DNA of 64,000 nucleotides from Pseudorhodoferax soli. GTDB lineage: Bacteria > Pseudomonadota > Gammaproteobacteria > Burkholderiales > Burkholderiaceae_C. The notes under the pieces were generated by a model. That model had not been told where the DNA came from and did not search any database. It saw only the letters and a list, made by a program, of their open reading frames with translations. Each line of letters begins with the position of its first letter. Positions within the stretch are counted from its first letter, which is position 1. The stretch is taken from NCBI RefSeq assembly GCF_003337555.1, contig NZ_QPJK01000004.1, forward strand, positions 223,320 to 287,319. Direction: 5' to 3'. Positions 19,344 through 28,172 of this stretch are shown here, piece by piece. Position numbers and translations under genes: made by a program.

Positions 19344-22300
19344 GTGCGTGCCAACGATGGACAGCATCACGTGCAACCTGAACCCCAGACCCCTTCTTCA
19401 CGCGCCTCCGTCTTCGGCCGTCGCGCGTCCGACCATCTGGCGCAGCGCCTCGGAGCCAGCCAGTCCAAGCTGTGGCGCGTGCAGCTCGCGCTCGGCCTGC
19501 CGCTCGCCGGGCTCATGCTGTTGGTCACCGTCGCGTTCACCTCCATCGCCTCGGTCAAGTTCGAGCAGATGGCGCAGGACAACGCCCAGGTCGTCTTCTC
19601 GCAGCACGTCCAGCGCGGCAATGCGCTCCTGCGCGGGCTGATCGACCGTGTGCAGACCCTGGTCGGCATGGAGGCATCGGCCGGCCTGGCGCTGACGCCA
19701 TCGCAGCGCGACCCGCTGCAACGGCAATGGGTCGCGGCCCTCGCGGTGGAGCCCAGCCTGCACGCCTTGCGGGCGGTGCTGAACGACGGCAGGTACTTCG
19801 AGGTCGTTGCACTGCGCGACACCGGTCCGCTGGCCGCGTCGCTGCACGCACCGCCTGCGGCGCGGTTTGCCGCCCGGTCCGTGGAGCCGGGCGAAGGCGA
19901 CGCGCCGCGGCTGCAGACCTGGCGCTTGCTGGACGAGACGGGGCACCTGCTCGCGGAGCGCCGCGACGCCACCCGCCTCGACCCCTGGCAGGACCGGGCC
20001 GCCAATGCCGCTGCCGCACAGACCGGGACCCTGGTCAGCGGCCCCGCGCCATTCTTCAGCACGCGCGAAGCCGGCATCACGGTCGCTGCGCGCCTGCACG
20101 ACGGATCGGGCGTCGTGCTGGCCGAAATCGCCACCAGCGGCCTCGACCAATTGTTCCGGGGGCTGCCCTACCCGCCGCACGTCGCCGGGGGCCTCATCGC
20201 CCCGTCGGGCGAGCTGCTGGTGTCCGGCGCCGGCAGCGGCGCGGTCGCTCCACCCAGCAAGCACGGCGCCGCCGCCGCCGCCGCTGCGGACGAGGACACG
20301 CTGGGCGTGCTGCGCGAGCTGGCGCAATGGACCGGCAGGGGTGTCCACCCGCACGTGGCGACGGTTCCGGTGCACGGAGAGAAGTTCGTGCTCGCGCAAT
20401 CCAGCGTGGAGGTCGGCCCGGGCGAGCCCTGGCGGGTGGTGGCCTATGCCCCACTGCTGGCGTTCTCCAGCTTCATGGTCGCCGCACGCGAGCGCATGAC
20501 GCTGATCGGCGTGCTGGTGCTGGCGACCGCGCTGTGCGCGGCCTGGTGGGTCACGAAGAGGATCGTCGGCGCCCTGGACGACCTGACCCGCGATGCCATC
20601 CGGATCTGCACCCTGGACTTCGGTCCTTCACCGCGCATCCAGTCCCGTCTCAAGGAGTTCAACGCCTTGGCCGACGCGCATTCGGTCATGCGCGAATCCA
20701 TCCGGGCCAGGACAGAGGAGTTGCGGGGCTCACGCCAGCGGCTCGAAGAGCTGATCGCAGCGGGGCTGGCGATGTCGCGCGAGCGCAACCGCATCAACCT
20801 GCTCCAGCAGATCCTGTGGGGTGCCAAGCGCCTGACACGCTGCGATGCGGCCACGCTGTATATCGTGACGGAGAACCGGACGCTGCGCTTTGCCCTGCGC
20901 ACGCGCGACGACTCGCTGCCGCAGGAAGAGATCCCCCTGGTCCGTCCGGATGGATCGGACAACGACCAGTTCGTGTCCACCTACGTGGCCCTGCGCAATG
21001 CGCATGTGGTCATCGACGACGTCTATGCCGAGACGCGGTTCGACCTCAGCGGCACGCGCAGGTTCGACGAGCGCACGGGCTACAGGACGGTGTCCATGCT
21101 GGCGCTTCCGCTGGCACCGCGCGAGGGAGAGGTCATCGGGGTCCTGCAGCTGATGAATGCGCTCGACCCCATCAGCGGCAAGGCCGTTCCCTTCAGCGAA
21201 GAAGACGTGCAGATCGCCTCGGCGCTCGCGGCGCAGGCCGCGGTGTCGCTGGACAACCACCAGTTGGTCCAGGCCCAGGCCGACCTGGTGGATTCCATGG
21301 TCAAGCTGCTGGCCGGTGCCATTGACGCCAAGAGCCCCTACACCGGTGGCCACTGCGACCGGGTGCCGGAGCTGGCGGTCATGATTGCCGAGGAGGCGGT
21401 GCGCGTGGACACCGGGCCGCTGGCCGACTTCCGCTTCGACACCGCAGAGCAATGGCGCGAGTTCCGGATCGGTGCCTGGCTGCACGACTGCGGCAAGATC
21501 ACGACGCCGGAGTACGTGGTCGACAAGGCGACGAAGCTCGAAACGATCCACGACCGGATCCACGAGGTCCGCACACGCTTCGAAGTGCTCAGGCGCGATG
21601 CCGAGATCGACATGCTCAGGACCTTCATCGGCGGGGGCCATGCGGCCGCGGCGTGCGAACGCTTCGAGCAGCAGTGCGCCGTTCTCGAGGAGGAGTTCGC
21701 GTTCGTCGCGCGCTGCAACGTCGGCTCCGAACTCATGGAAGAAGGCGCAGTGGCCCGCCTGCGGGAGATCGGACAGCGCACCTGGATGCGGCATTTCGAC
21801 GACCGGCTCGGACTGGGTCCGCAGGCGGCGCAGGCCATCGAGGCGCTGCCGCCCACCGGGTTGCCGGCCGTCGAACACCTGCTGGACGACAAACCGCAAC
21901 ACATGGTGCCGAGACCTCCGACCCGGGCAAACACTGCGCCCGATCGGTTCAACCTAAAAGCCCCGGAGCTGCTCTACAACCGCGGCGAGCTGCACAACCT
22001 CGCCACCCGCAGCGGCACGTTGACGCCCGAGGAACGCTACAAGATCAACGAACACATCATCCAGACGATCGAGATGCTGGAAGCCATGAACTTCCCGAAA
22101 AACCTGCGCCGGGTGCCCGAGATCGCTGGAACGCACCACGAGAACCTGAGGGGAACCGGCTACCCCAGGGGGCTGACCCACGAACAGCTGAGCGTGCCCG
22201 CCCGCATCATGGCCGTCGCCGATGTCTTCGAAGCGCTGACGGCGGCCGACCGCCCCTACAAGAAATCGAAGCCGCTGTCCGAAGCCGTCCGGATCCTGTG

Positions 22301-22445
22301 GGGCTTCAAGCGGCGCGGTCACATCGACCCGGACGTTTTCGACCTGTTCCTGGCGAGTGGAACGCATCTGCGCTACGCCCGGCGCTTCATGAGCCCGGAG
22401 TTGATCGACGACGTGGATGTGTCGGCCTATCTCGGAAAGATCTGA
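19344..22445 (+). CDS. Membrane sensor HD-GYP domain protein (c-di-GMP phosphodiesterase type)
   Basis: A 1033-residue two-helix receptor. TM1 (about 50-70, LGLPLAGLMLLVTVAFTSIA), a periplasmic Cache-like sensor (about 70-375), TM2 (about 385-402), a HAMP-like linker, GAF (about 475-630) and a C-terminal HD-GYP domain (about 645-1010). The HD motif (WLHDCGKI near 711) and GYP signature (HHENLRGTGYPRGL near 935) are intact. An insert of about 170 residues separates the two parts, longer than in minimal HD-GYP domains. GTG 19344 is the start used; GTG 19371 is possible. It lies 58 bp after the cyclase and is the last gene of the operon, so cAMP production and c-di-GMP breakdown are encoded together. 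Confidence 0.88.
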   Translation: MRANDGQHHVQPEPQTPSSRASVFGRRASDHLAQRLGASQSKLWRVQLALGLPLAGLMLLVTVAFTSIASVKFEQMAQDNAQVVFSQHVQRGNALLRGLIDRVQTLVGMEASAGLALTPSQRDPLQRQWVAALAVEPSLHALRAVLNDGRYFEVVALRDTGPLAASLHAPPAARFAARSVEPGEGDAPRLQTWRLLDETGHLLAERRDATRLDPWQDRAANAAAAQTGTLVSGPAPFFSTREAGITVAARLHDGSGVVLAEIATSGLDQLFRGLPYPPHVAGGLIAPSGELLVSGAGSGAVAPPSKHGAAAAAAADEDTLGVLRELAQWTGRGVHPHVATVPVHGEKFVLAQSSVEVGPGEPWRVVAYAPLLAFSSFMVAARERMTLIGVLVLATALCAAWWVTKRIVGALDDLTRDAIRICTLDFGPSPRIQSRLKEFNALADAHSVMRESIRARTEELRGSRQRLEELIAAGLAMSRERNRINLLQQILWGAKRLTRCDAATLYIVTENRTLRFALRTRDDSLPQEEIPLVRPDGSDNDQFVSTYVALRNAHVVIDDVYAETRFDLSGTRRFDERTGYRTVSMLALPLAPREGEVIGVLQLMNALDPISGKAVPFSEEDVQIASALAAQAAVSLDNHQLVQAQADLVDSMVKLLAGAIDAKSPYTGGHCDRVPELAVMIAEEAVRVDTGPLADFRFDTAEQWREFRIGAWLHDCGKITTPEYVVDKATKLETIHDRIHEVRTRFEVLRRDAEIDMLRTFIGGGHAAAACERFEQQCAVLEEEFAFVARCNVGSELMEEGAVARLREIGQRTWMRHFDDRLGLGPQAAQAIEALPPTGLPAVEHLLDDKPQHMVPRPPTRANTAPDRFNLKAPELLYNRGELHNLATRSGTLTPEERYKINEHIIQTIEMLEAMNFPKNLRRVPEIAGTHHENLRGTGYPRGLTHEQLSVPARIMAVADVFEALTAADRPYKKSKPLSEAVRILWGFKRRGHIDPDVFDLFLASGTHLRYARRFMSPELIDDVDVSAYLGKI

Positions 22446-22472
22446 AGACGCGCGGCTCCCGGCCGTGCCTCC

Positions 22473-24119
22473 TCAGTGCCGCAACGGCGGCGCACCACCC
22501 GCCATGGCCGGCACCAGCACATCGGGTGCGGCCAGACGCAGCATGCGTGCGCAGTTGTCGCACTGGCCGCAGCCCTCGGCCCGCCGCTCACCCTCCAGCG
22601 CCTCCTGCAGCACCTGCCAGCGGCAGGCGCCGCTTTCGGCGTAGTCCACCATGGACTGCAGCTTGCGCTGCTTCTCCTGGCGGCGCGCCTGCTCGGCCTG
22701 CACCAGGGCTTCCAGCGTGGGCGCGCCGCGCGGCGCCGTCGCCGCCAGCCAGCCGGCGCGCCCCTCGGCCGCACGTGCCTTGCGGCAATGGCGGGCCTGC
22801 AGCAGCAGCGCCAGCAGGGCGGCGATGCGGGCCCGCGGCAGGCCGGTGTCCTGCTGCAGCTGCGCGAGGTCGGTGGGCGTGTCGGGCGACAGCGCGGCCA
22901 GCACGCGCGCCAGCTCGGCCTGCGTGTACGCCCGGCCGCCCAGGAAGAAGTGCTGCACCGAGCGGTCGCGCCGCTGGTACAGCAGCACGCAGCGCGCGGG
23001 CAGGCCGTCGCGGCCGGCGCGGCCCGACTCCTGGTAGTAGGCGTCCAGGCCGGCGGGCATCTGGTAGTGCACGACGAAGCGCAGGTCCGCCTTGTCGATG
23101 CCCATGCCGAAGGCGTTGGTGGCCACCATCACCCGCGTGCGGCCCTCCATGAACGCATCCTGTGCGGCATGGCGCTCGGCGGCGCGCAACTTGCCGTGGT
23201 ACAGACCCACGGACAGGCCCTGGGCAGCGAGCGCGGCATGCACCTCCTCGGCCGCGCGCACGGTGGCGGTGTAGACGATGCCCGGCTCCTCGCAGCGCTG
23301 CAGGGTGTCCTGCAGGGCCTGCAGCTTGTCGTCCGCCTCGGTCAGCGGCACCACGGCGTAGTGCAGGTTGCCGCGCCAGATGCCGGCGTCCACGGTGCCG
23401 CTGCGCGCGATGCCCAGCAACCGGGCGATCTCGGCCGCGGTCTCCGGTGGCGCCGTCGCGGTGAGCGCCAGCAGCGGCGGCTGGCCGAGCGCGCGCAGTG
23501 CCGCGCCGATCTCCAGGAATGCAGGCCGGAAGTCATGGCCCCATTCGACGATGCAGTGGGCCTCGTCGACGACGACGAGCGCGATGCGGCAGCGGCGCAC
23601 CAGCGCGAGGAAGTCCGGGTCGGCCAGCCGCTCGGGCGTCACGAGGACGATGCGTGCGCTGCCATCGGCCAACGCCGCCTCGGCCGCGGCCAGGGCCTCG
23701 GCATCCAGGCTGCTGTTGAACTCGACGGCGGCCAGGCCATGTGCGCGCAGCTTCTCGCACTGGTCCTTCATGAGTGCGATGAGCGGCGAGACCACCAGCG
23801 TGCAGCCCGGCAGCATCAGCGCCGGCAGCTGGTAGCACAGCGACTTGCCGGCGCCCGTGGGCATGATGGCCAGCGTGGACTGGCCGGCCAGCACGCGCGC
23901 GATCACCTCCTGCTGGCCGGGGCGCAAGTCCTGCAGCCCGAACACCTCGTGCAACAGGCGCTCGATCTGGCGGGCGCTGCGCTGTGGCAGCGGCGTTGCA
24001 GTGGCCGCGCGTCTGCGGTGCGGCCTGCGGCGCGGTTCGGCTTCGGCCGGCGGCGCCACCACCGTGGCAGCGACCGGAGGGACCGGAACAGGCTCCGGCA
24101 CGGGATGGGCTTGCAGCAT
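22473..24119 (-). CDS. recQ: RecQ-type ATP-dependent DNA helicase
   Basis: The 548-residue protein unwinds DNA 3' to 5' during recombination and repair. Walker A is PTGAGKS (residues 87-93), the motif II box is DEAH (185-188), and motif VI is QESGRAGRDG. The zinc-binding region has a Cys and a late CGQCDNC cluster (residues about 500-530). There is no HRDC domain, so it is of the short RecQ type; many proteobacterial RecQ proteins are about 600 residues. The N-terminal 48 residues are Pro/Arg-rich and poorly conserved. ATG 24119 is chosen as the last start before the helicase core with that extension. Confidence 0.88.
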   Translation of the reverse strand: MLQAHPVPEPVPVPPVAATVVAPPAEAEPRRRPHRRRAATATPLPQRSARQIERLLHEVFGLQDLRPGQQEVIARVLAGQSTLAIMPTGAGKSLCYQLPALMLPGCTLVVSPLIALMKDQCEKLRAHGLAAVEFNSSLDAEALAAAEAALADGSARIVLVTPERLADPDFLALVRRCRIALVVVDEAHCIVEWGHDFRPAFLEIGAALRALGQPPLLALTATAPPETAAEIARLLGIARSGTVDAGIWRGNLHYAVVPLTEADDKLQALQDTLQRCEEPGIVYTATVRAAEEVHAALAAQGLSVGLYHGKLRAAERHAAQDAFMEGRTRVMVATNAFGMGIDKADLRFVVHYQMPAGLDAYYQESGRAGRDGLPARCVLLYQRRDRSVQHFFLGGRAYTQAELARVLAALSPDTPTDLAQLQQDTGLPRARIAALLALLLQARHCRKARAAEGRAGWLAATAPRGAPTLEALVQAEQARRQEKQRKLQSMVDYAESGACRWQVLQEALEGERRAEGCGQCDNCARMLRLAAPDVLVPAMAGGAPPLRH

Positions 24120-24226
24120 GCGCTTCCTTGGCGGCAATGACGATGCGGCGAGCTTGGCGTGGCCGCCGCGCCGGCCACGTAGGAGGGGCGCCCGAAGGCG
24201 CGCCGGCTCCCGCTCTGCCGCCCGGC

Positions 24227-24532
24227 TCAGCGCTCCGCGTTGCGCTTGCGCGTGGCGGCTGCCTTCTTGGCCGACGCGGAGCGTTCCTCGGCCGTGCGCG
24301 AGGCCGATGCATGGCCGCCCGCGCGCCCGCCCTTCTTGGAGGGCGACTTGTCCACGGCCTGGCCGCGGCCCGAGCCGCTCTTCTTGCCGCCGCCGGTTTC
24401 CTTGTTGACCGTGGCCCAGGCGCGCCGCTCGGCCTCGCCCTCGGCCATGCCGCGCTGCTCGTAACCCTTCTCGATGTGCTCGGCCTGCCGCTTCTGCTTG
24501 TCCGTGTAGGACGACTTGTCGCCTCTTGGCAT
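24227..24532 (-). CDS. Small basic protein, plasmid-stabilisation-like family
   Basis: The 101-residue protein starts MPRGDKSSYTDKQKRQAEHI and continues with GYEQRGM and an AWATVNKETGGGKKSGSG segment. The C-terminal half is rich in Lys, Ser, Ala and Gly (SAKKAAATRKRNAER). This layout matches a widespread small-protein family that is often labelled plasmid stabilisation protein or stress-inducible KGG-like. It may bind nucleic acid by its basic tail, but no activity is known. A strong AAGGAGAG ribosome-binding site precedes ATG 24532. It is downstream of the glycosyltransferase unit and upstream of recQ on the same strand. Confidence 0.8.
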   Translation of the reverse strand: MPRGDKSSYTDKQKRQAEHIEKGYEQRGMAEGEAERRAWATVNKETGGGKKSGSGRGQAVDKSPSKKGGRAGGHASASRTAEERSASAKKAAATRKRNAER

Positions 24533-24631
24533 GGTGCTCTCCTTGCTTGGCTGTGCGGACCCCGTGTCCGCATCGCATCCAGTCTGGTGCGCAGCGGCGC
24601 GTGCCGTGTCCGACAGCGGCACGCCTGCGCG

Positions 24632-25336
24632 TCAGACGGCGCGCGGCGCGCCCGCGCCACGCCCCGGCAGCACCAGCGCCCGCGACATGCTGCGCAGGGC
24701 CTCGCCGAAACCGGCCGGTGCCCGCGCGTCCACCCGCGCGCTGGTCCACACGCGCGGCTGCGCGCTGAACGCCACGGCCACGCCGGCTGCCTGCAGCGCG
24801 TGCACCAGGGCCACGTCTTCGCTGGTGCACAAGGGCGCGAAACCACCGGCAAGGCGGTAGGCGTCGGCCGTCATGCCCAGGTTGGCGCCGTGGATGTGGC
24901 AGTGGCCGTCAACCGGGACGTACTCGCTCTCGAAGGCGCGCGCCAGCCGCTCGGCCAGCGCACCATGGGCGCTCCAGTCGCGCACCCACACGCAGCCGCA
25001 CACGGCCTGCGCGCCCAGGCCCAGCTGGGCGGCGAGCCAGTCGTCGGCGACCAGCGTGTCGGCATCGGTGAAGGCCAGCCAGCGCGCGCCCCTGGCCAGC
25101 AGCAGCTCGGCACCGGCCTGGCGCGCCCGGCCGACGTTGCGGTGCGGCAGCGACAGCGTGTGGGCGCCCTGTGCGGCAGCGCAGGCGGCCGTGCCGTCGC
25201 TGCAGGCGTCGGCGACGACCACGATCTCCACCGCTTCGCCCTGCAGGGCCGGATGGCCCGCCGCCACCTGCACGGCGGCCACGGCCGCGGCGATGTGGGC
25301 GCGCTCCTCATGCGCGGGAATCGCCACCCCGATCAC
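24632..25336 (-). CDS. Family 2 glycosyltransferase
   Basis: The 234-residue GT-A fold enzyme starts with GVAIPAHEERAHIAAAV. It has VVVADACSDGT for nucleotide-sugar binding, the metal-binding FTDADTLV (DxD), GANLGM and CTSEDVALVHAL with the ED base motif. There is no membrane helix, so it is cytosolic or peripheral. GTG 25336 overlaps the TGA of the methyltransferase gene (GTGA). It is the last gene of a four-gene unit. The sugar and acceptor are unknown; the neighbours (deacetylase, methyltransferase, acyl-CoA dehydrogenase-like) suggest building a small modified glycoside or glycolipid. Confidence 0.85.
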   Translation of the reverse strand: MIGVAIPAHEERAHIAAAVAAVQVAAGHPALQGEAVEIVVVADACSDGTAACAAAQGAHTLSLPHRNVGRARQAGAELLLARGARWLAFTDADTLVADDWLAAQLGLGAQAVCGCVWVRDWSAHGALAERLARAFESEYVPVDGHCHIHGANLGMTADAYRLAGGFAPLCTSEDVALVHALQAAGVAVAFSAQPRVWTSARVDARAPAGFGEALRSMSRALVLPGRGAGAPRAV

Positions 25337-25923
25337 CGGATGCCCTCGCGTTGCGCCACCGAGCGTGCATCGCGCGCCCACACGCGCAGGCAGAAATCGT
25401 CCTCGCTGTGGACCACCAGGGGCGCCAGCCCGATGGCGCCCAGCAGGGCGTGCACTTCTTCCGTGGGGCAGGCGCGTTGCGCGAACGGCGCCAGCCAGTC
25501 GCAGGCGACGAGCACGCCGTCGGCGTCCAGGCTGTCCGCGCAGTGGCGGGCCAGCGCCTGCACCTGCGCCGCGGGCAGGAAGTAGCCGACCTCGGACAGC
25601 ACCACGAGATCGAAGCGCTCGCCCACGGGCCAGTCCTCGGGCAAGCGGTGCTGCGCCAGCCGCACCTGTGGCAGCGCGGCGGTGCGCTGGCGCGCTGCGC
25701 GCAGCGCGTGCGCGGAGAAGTCGGCGGCCAGCACGCTGTCGCAGCGCGCGGCCAGGCCGGGCGTGAGTTCGGCCGTGCCGCAGCCGGGCTCGTAGCAGCG
25801 CCGAAAGCGCTGGCGCGGCAGGCTGGCCACCAGCAGCGCGCGCTTGCGCCGCTCGTACCAACGATCGCGCGTGCCGTAGGGGTCGTCGGCGGCGGCGTAC
25901 AGGCCGTCGAAATAGCGGCGCAT
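25333..25923 (-). CDS. Class I SAM-dependent methyltransferase (NodS-like)
   Basis: A 196-residue Rossmann methyltransferase. YFDGLYAAADDPYGTRDRWYERRKR precedes the SAM motif CYEPGCGTAELT, followed by VLAADFSAHALRAAR and FDLVVLSEVGYFL. It matches NodS-type proteins, a group that includes an N-methyltransferase of aminosugars in Nod factor synthesis; that would fit a deacetylase next door. ATG 25923 has a GGAGA close by. The frame is open back to GTG 26088, which overlaps the PIG-L stop exactly as at the other junctions of this unit. That longer start would add 55 residues encoded by the 63-bp tandem repeat, so the true start is uncertain. Confidence 0.84.
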   Translation of the reverse strand: MRRYFDGLYAAADDPYGTRDRWYERRKRALLVASLPRQRFRRCYEPGCGTAELTPGLAARCDSVLAADFSAHALRAARQRTAALPQVRLAQHRLPEDWPVGERFDLVVLSEVGYFLPAAQVQALARHCADSLDADGVLVACDWLAPFAQRACPTEEVHALLGAIGLAPLVVHSEDDFCLRVWARDARSVAQREGIR

Positions 25924-25945
25924 GCTCTCCGGAGCGGCTTCCGGC

Positions 25946-26088
25946 GGCCCGGCGGTGCGCACTGGAGGACCTTCGCGCTGCGCGCTACGGTGCTGAGCAC
26001 CTTGGGGCGGCCCGGCGGTGCTCACTGGAGTACCTTCGCGCTGCGCGCTACGGTGCTGAGCACCTTGGGGCGGCCCGGCGGTGCTCAC
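25946..26088. repeat. Tandem repeat, 63-bp unit, two copies plus a partial third
   Basis: Units at 25946-26008 and 26009-26071 differ at only a few bases, and a third starts at 26072 and stops at the PIG-L stop codon. Each unit contains a small hairpin (GGTGCTGAGCACC). The 63-bp length is 21 codons, and on the minus strand the frame stays open through all copies into the methyltransferase. Confidence 0.9.
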
Positions 26089-26837
26089 GCGAACACCACC
26101 TCGAATGGGCGCTGCGCACGCGCGCGCATCGAGGCGCGCAGGATCGGCGTGTGCGGGCAGGCGGGGTCGTGCTCCCACTGCGAGGCGAAGGCTTGGAGCG
26201 CCGCGCTCTTGCGCGCCACCGCCTGCGGCGACAGAGCGACCAGGTGGGCCTGCGCCCAGGGCATGCGCGCATCGCCGCACTGCGCCCAGTGCCAGCCCCA
26301 GACCGGCACCTCGTAGATGCGGGCGCCCACCTGCGCGGCGGCGGCCCGCGCGGTGCGCCCCGTGGCTTCGTGGTCGGGATGGCCGTCCAGCGCCCAGGTG
26401 GTGAACACGCGGTCCGACGGCCTGAGCGTGCGCAGCAGCAGCGCGTGCAGCACGTCGGCCTGCGCAGCCACGCGGCCATCGGCCAGGCCGGCGCGCAACA
26501 CGGCCGCGTTGCTGCCCAACCGGGCCAGGGCCAGCCGGGTCTCGGCGCGGCGCCGCGTCGCCAGGCGGCGTGGCGGCCAGTGCGGGGAGCCGGCATGGCT
26601 GGCCTCGCCATCGGTCACCGCCACGACCAGGGCACTGCGGCCCAGGGCCGCCGCGTGCGCCAGCAGGCCGCCCACGGCAAGCACTTCGTCGTCCGGATGC
26701 GGCGCCACCACGACGGCGCGTGCGCCCGACGGCAGCAGCGCCTGCGGTGCGAGATGCGGCAGCGCGCGCGCCTGCAGCCAGCGCTGCCACTGCAGCTCGG
26801 GCGTGCCATCGCCGGCGTCGATGCGGCGGCTGCTCAC
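26085..26837 (-). CDS. PIG-L family deacetylase (LmbE-like)
   Basis: The 250-residue zinc hydrolase has the family motif APHPDDEVLAVGG (two Asp and His for zinc and catalysis) and DGHPDHEATGR (third ligand region). PIG-L/LmbE/MshB enzymes remove an N-acetyl or similar N-acyl group from glucosamine-containing substrates. GTG 26837 overlaps the stop of the upstream acyl-CoA dehydrogenase-like gene (GTGA), showing translational coupling. It is the second gene of the four-gene unit. Substrate unknown; an N-acetylated aminosugar is the family-based expectation. Confidence 0.88.
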   Translation of the reverse strand: MSSRRIDAGDGTPELQWQRWLQARALPHLAPQALLPSGARAVVVAPHPDDEVLAVGGLLAHAAALGRSALVVAVTDGEASHAGSPHWPPRRLATRRRAETRLALARLGSNAAVLRAGLADGRVAAQADVLHALLLRTLRPSDRVFTTWALDGHPDHEATGRTARAAAAQVGARIYEVPVWGWHWAQCGDARMPWAQAHLVALSPQAVARKSAALQAFASQWEHDPACPHTPILRASMRARAQRPFEVVFA

Positions 26838-27838
26838 AGCGGCCAAGGGTCGGCCTCGCGTTCGAGCGCGCGGCCCAGCGCCGCAAGGTCGCGTTCGGCG
26901 TGGCTCTGGCGCATGAAGATGGGCAGGTCGGCCATCGCCCGCGCCAGAGCCCGCTGCTTGCACAGCGGGCCGGCGCCCAGCGCGCGGCCGGCATGCCGCA
27001 GCACATCGTCGGCGCCCCGCTCGACGGCCAGGCGCACGCGCAAGGCCCAAGCCTGTGCGTCTTGCGCAGGGTGGCGGTCGATCCAGGCGGCGGCCTCGCG
27101 CAGCAGGGCCGCGCAGGCGCCCAGCGCCACGTCGATGGCGCCCAGGTGCGCGCGCTGGTGCGCATCGGGTTCGCGTTGCGCCAGGGCAGTTTGCACGGCG
27201 CGGCCGATGCCCACGGCACCACCCCACCAGCAAGCGGCAATGCCGGCGCCGCCGTGCCAGAAGCCCGGCCGGCGCACATAGGCGTGGGGCGGGCCGACCG
27301 GGGTGGCCAGCGCGTCGTCGAACAGCACGTCCACGCTGCAGGTGTCCGCCATGCCGACAGCGGCCCAGCCTTCGTTGCCGATCTGCACGCCGGGCTGGCG
27401 CAAGTCCACCGCGGCCAGGCAGGGCTCACCGGCCGCGTTCCAGCCGCTGACCAGCGCATGGTCGAGCAGCGCCGCGCCGGAACACCAAGCCTTGCGGCCG
27501 CGCAGGCGCAGCCGCCCGTCGCTCCGGGGCAGCATGCTCAGCCGGGCTTGTGGCGGCTCGGCACACCAGGTGCCCCAGGCACCGGCGCGGGCGGGGCCGC
27601 AACCCAGTTCCTCGTGGATGGCCAGCGCGTCGGTGTGGCCCTCGTAGAGCTTGGCGAGCGAGAGATCGCGCCCGGCCACGGCCGCGAGGCGCCGCCAGCG
27701 CTCCAGCGTCTGCCCGCCACCGGGTAGCGGCAGGGGTTCGGCTCCGGCGGCGACCAAGGCCTGCAGTGCGCGGGCCAGGGAGCCATGCTCCGTACCGGCC
27801 AGCGCATCGTCCATGCCAAAGCCGGGCCGGGCGTTCAT
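26834..27838 (-). CDS. Acyl-CoA dehydrogenase-like flavoprotein, short form
   Basis: A 334-residue protein with the acyl-CoA dehydrogenase fold, visible in RLRLRGRKAWCSGAALLDHALV and the C-terminal helical bundle. Typical family members have about 380 residues, and the N-terminal helical domain is short here (MDDALAGTEHGSLARALQAL). The usual catalytic Glu region is not obvious, so it may be a flavin oxidase or desaturase acting on a carrier- or sugar-bound group, not beta-oxidation. It is the first gene of the unit PIG-L, methyltransferase, GT2. Its stop overlaps the next start. Confidence 0.75.
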   Translation of the reverse strand: MNARPGFGMDDALAGTEHGSLARALQALVAAGAEPLPLPGGGQTLERWRRLAAVAGRDLSLAKLYEGHTDALAIHEELGCGPARAGAWGTWCAEPPQARLSMLPRSDGRLRLRGRKAWCSGAALLDHALVSGWNAAGEPCLAAVDLRQPGVQIGNEGWAAVGMADTCSVDVLFDDALATPVGPPHAYVRRPGFWHGGAGIAACWWGGAVGIGRAVQTALAQREPDAHQRAHLGAIDVALGACAALLREAAAWIDRHPAQDAQAWALRVRLAVERGADDVLRHAGRALGAGPLCKQRALARAMADLPIFMRQSHAERDLAALGRALEREADPWPL

Positions 27839-27848
27839 CGCCGCGCGC

Positions 27849-28172
27849 TCAGGCGGTCTCGTTTTCCACGCTGTGCTTGAGCTGCGAGGCCTTCTGGTGC
27901 GCGTCCTGCACGGCCTGCTTGAGGGCCGGGTCGACCTGGCCGGCGTTGCGGCAGGCTTCCATGGCGCGGTCGGCGGTCTGTTCGATGTCCTTGACGGCCT
28001 GCGTGAGTTCGGCCTTGTCGGTCAGCGCGCGTTTGGTGCGGGCCTGCTGGTGCAGGTCCTGCACGGCCTGCTGCAGCTTGGCGTCGGCCTGGCCGTTCTT
28101 GAGCGCTGCCATCGCCTTGTCGGCTGCGGATTCGATGCCGTCGATGGCTTGCTGGAGTGTTTGTGCGTCCAT
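27849..28172 (-). CDS. Helical protein of unknown function with internal duplication
   Basis: The 107-residue, highly charged, all-helical protein contains two copies of one motif: LQQAIDGIESAADKAMAAL...LQQAVQDLHQQA (residues 5-43) and LTQAVKDIEQTADRAMEAC...LKQAVQDAHQKA (about 56-95). There is no signal peptide or membrane helix. AAGGAC precedes ATG 28172. It could form a coiled coil or four-helix bundle like small stress proteins. I recognise no family. It lies 10 bp upstream of the acyl-CoA dehydrogenase-like gene in the same direction, so readthrough into that unit is possible. Confidence 0.7.
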   Translation of the reverse strand: MDAQTLQQAIDGIESAADKAMAALKNGQADAKLQQAVQDLHQQARTKRALTDKAELTQAVKDIEQTADRAMEACRNAGQVDPALKQAVQDAHQKASQLKHSVENETA

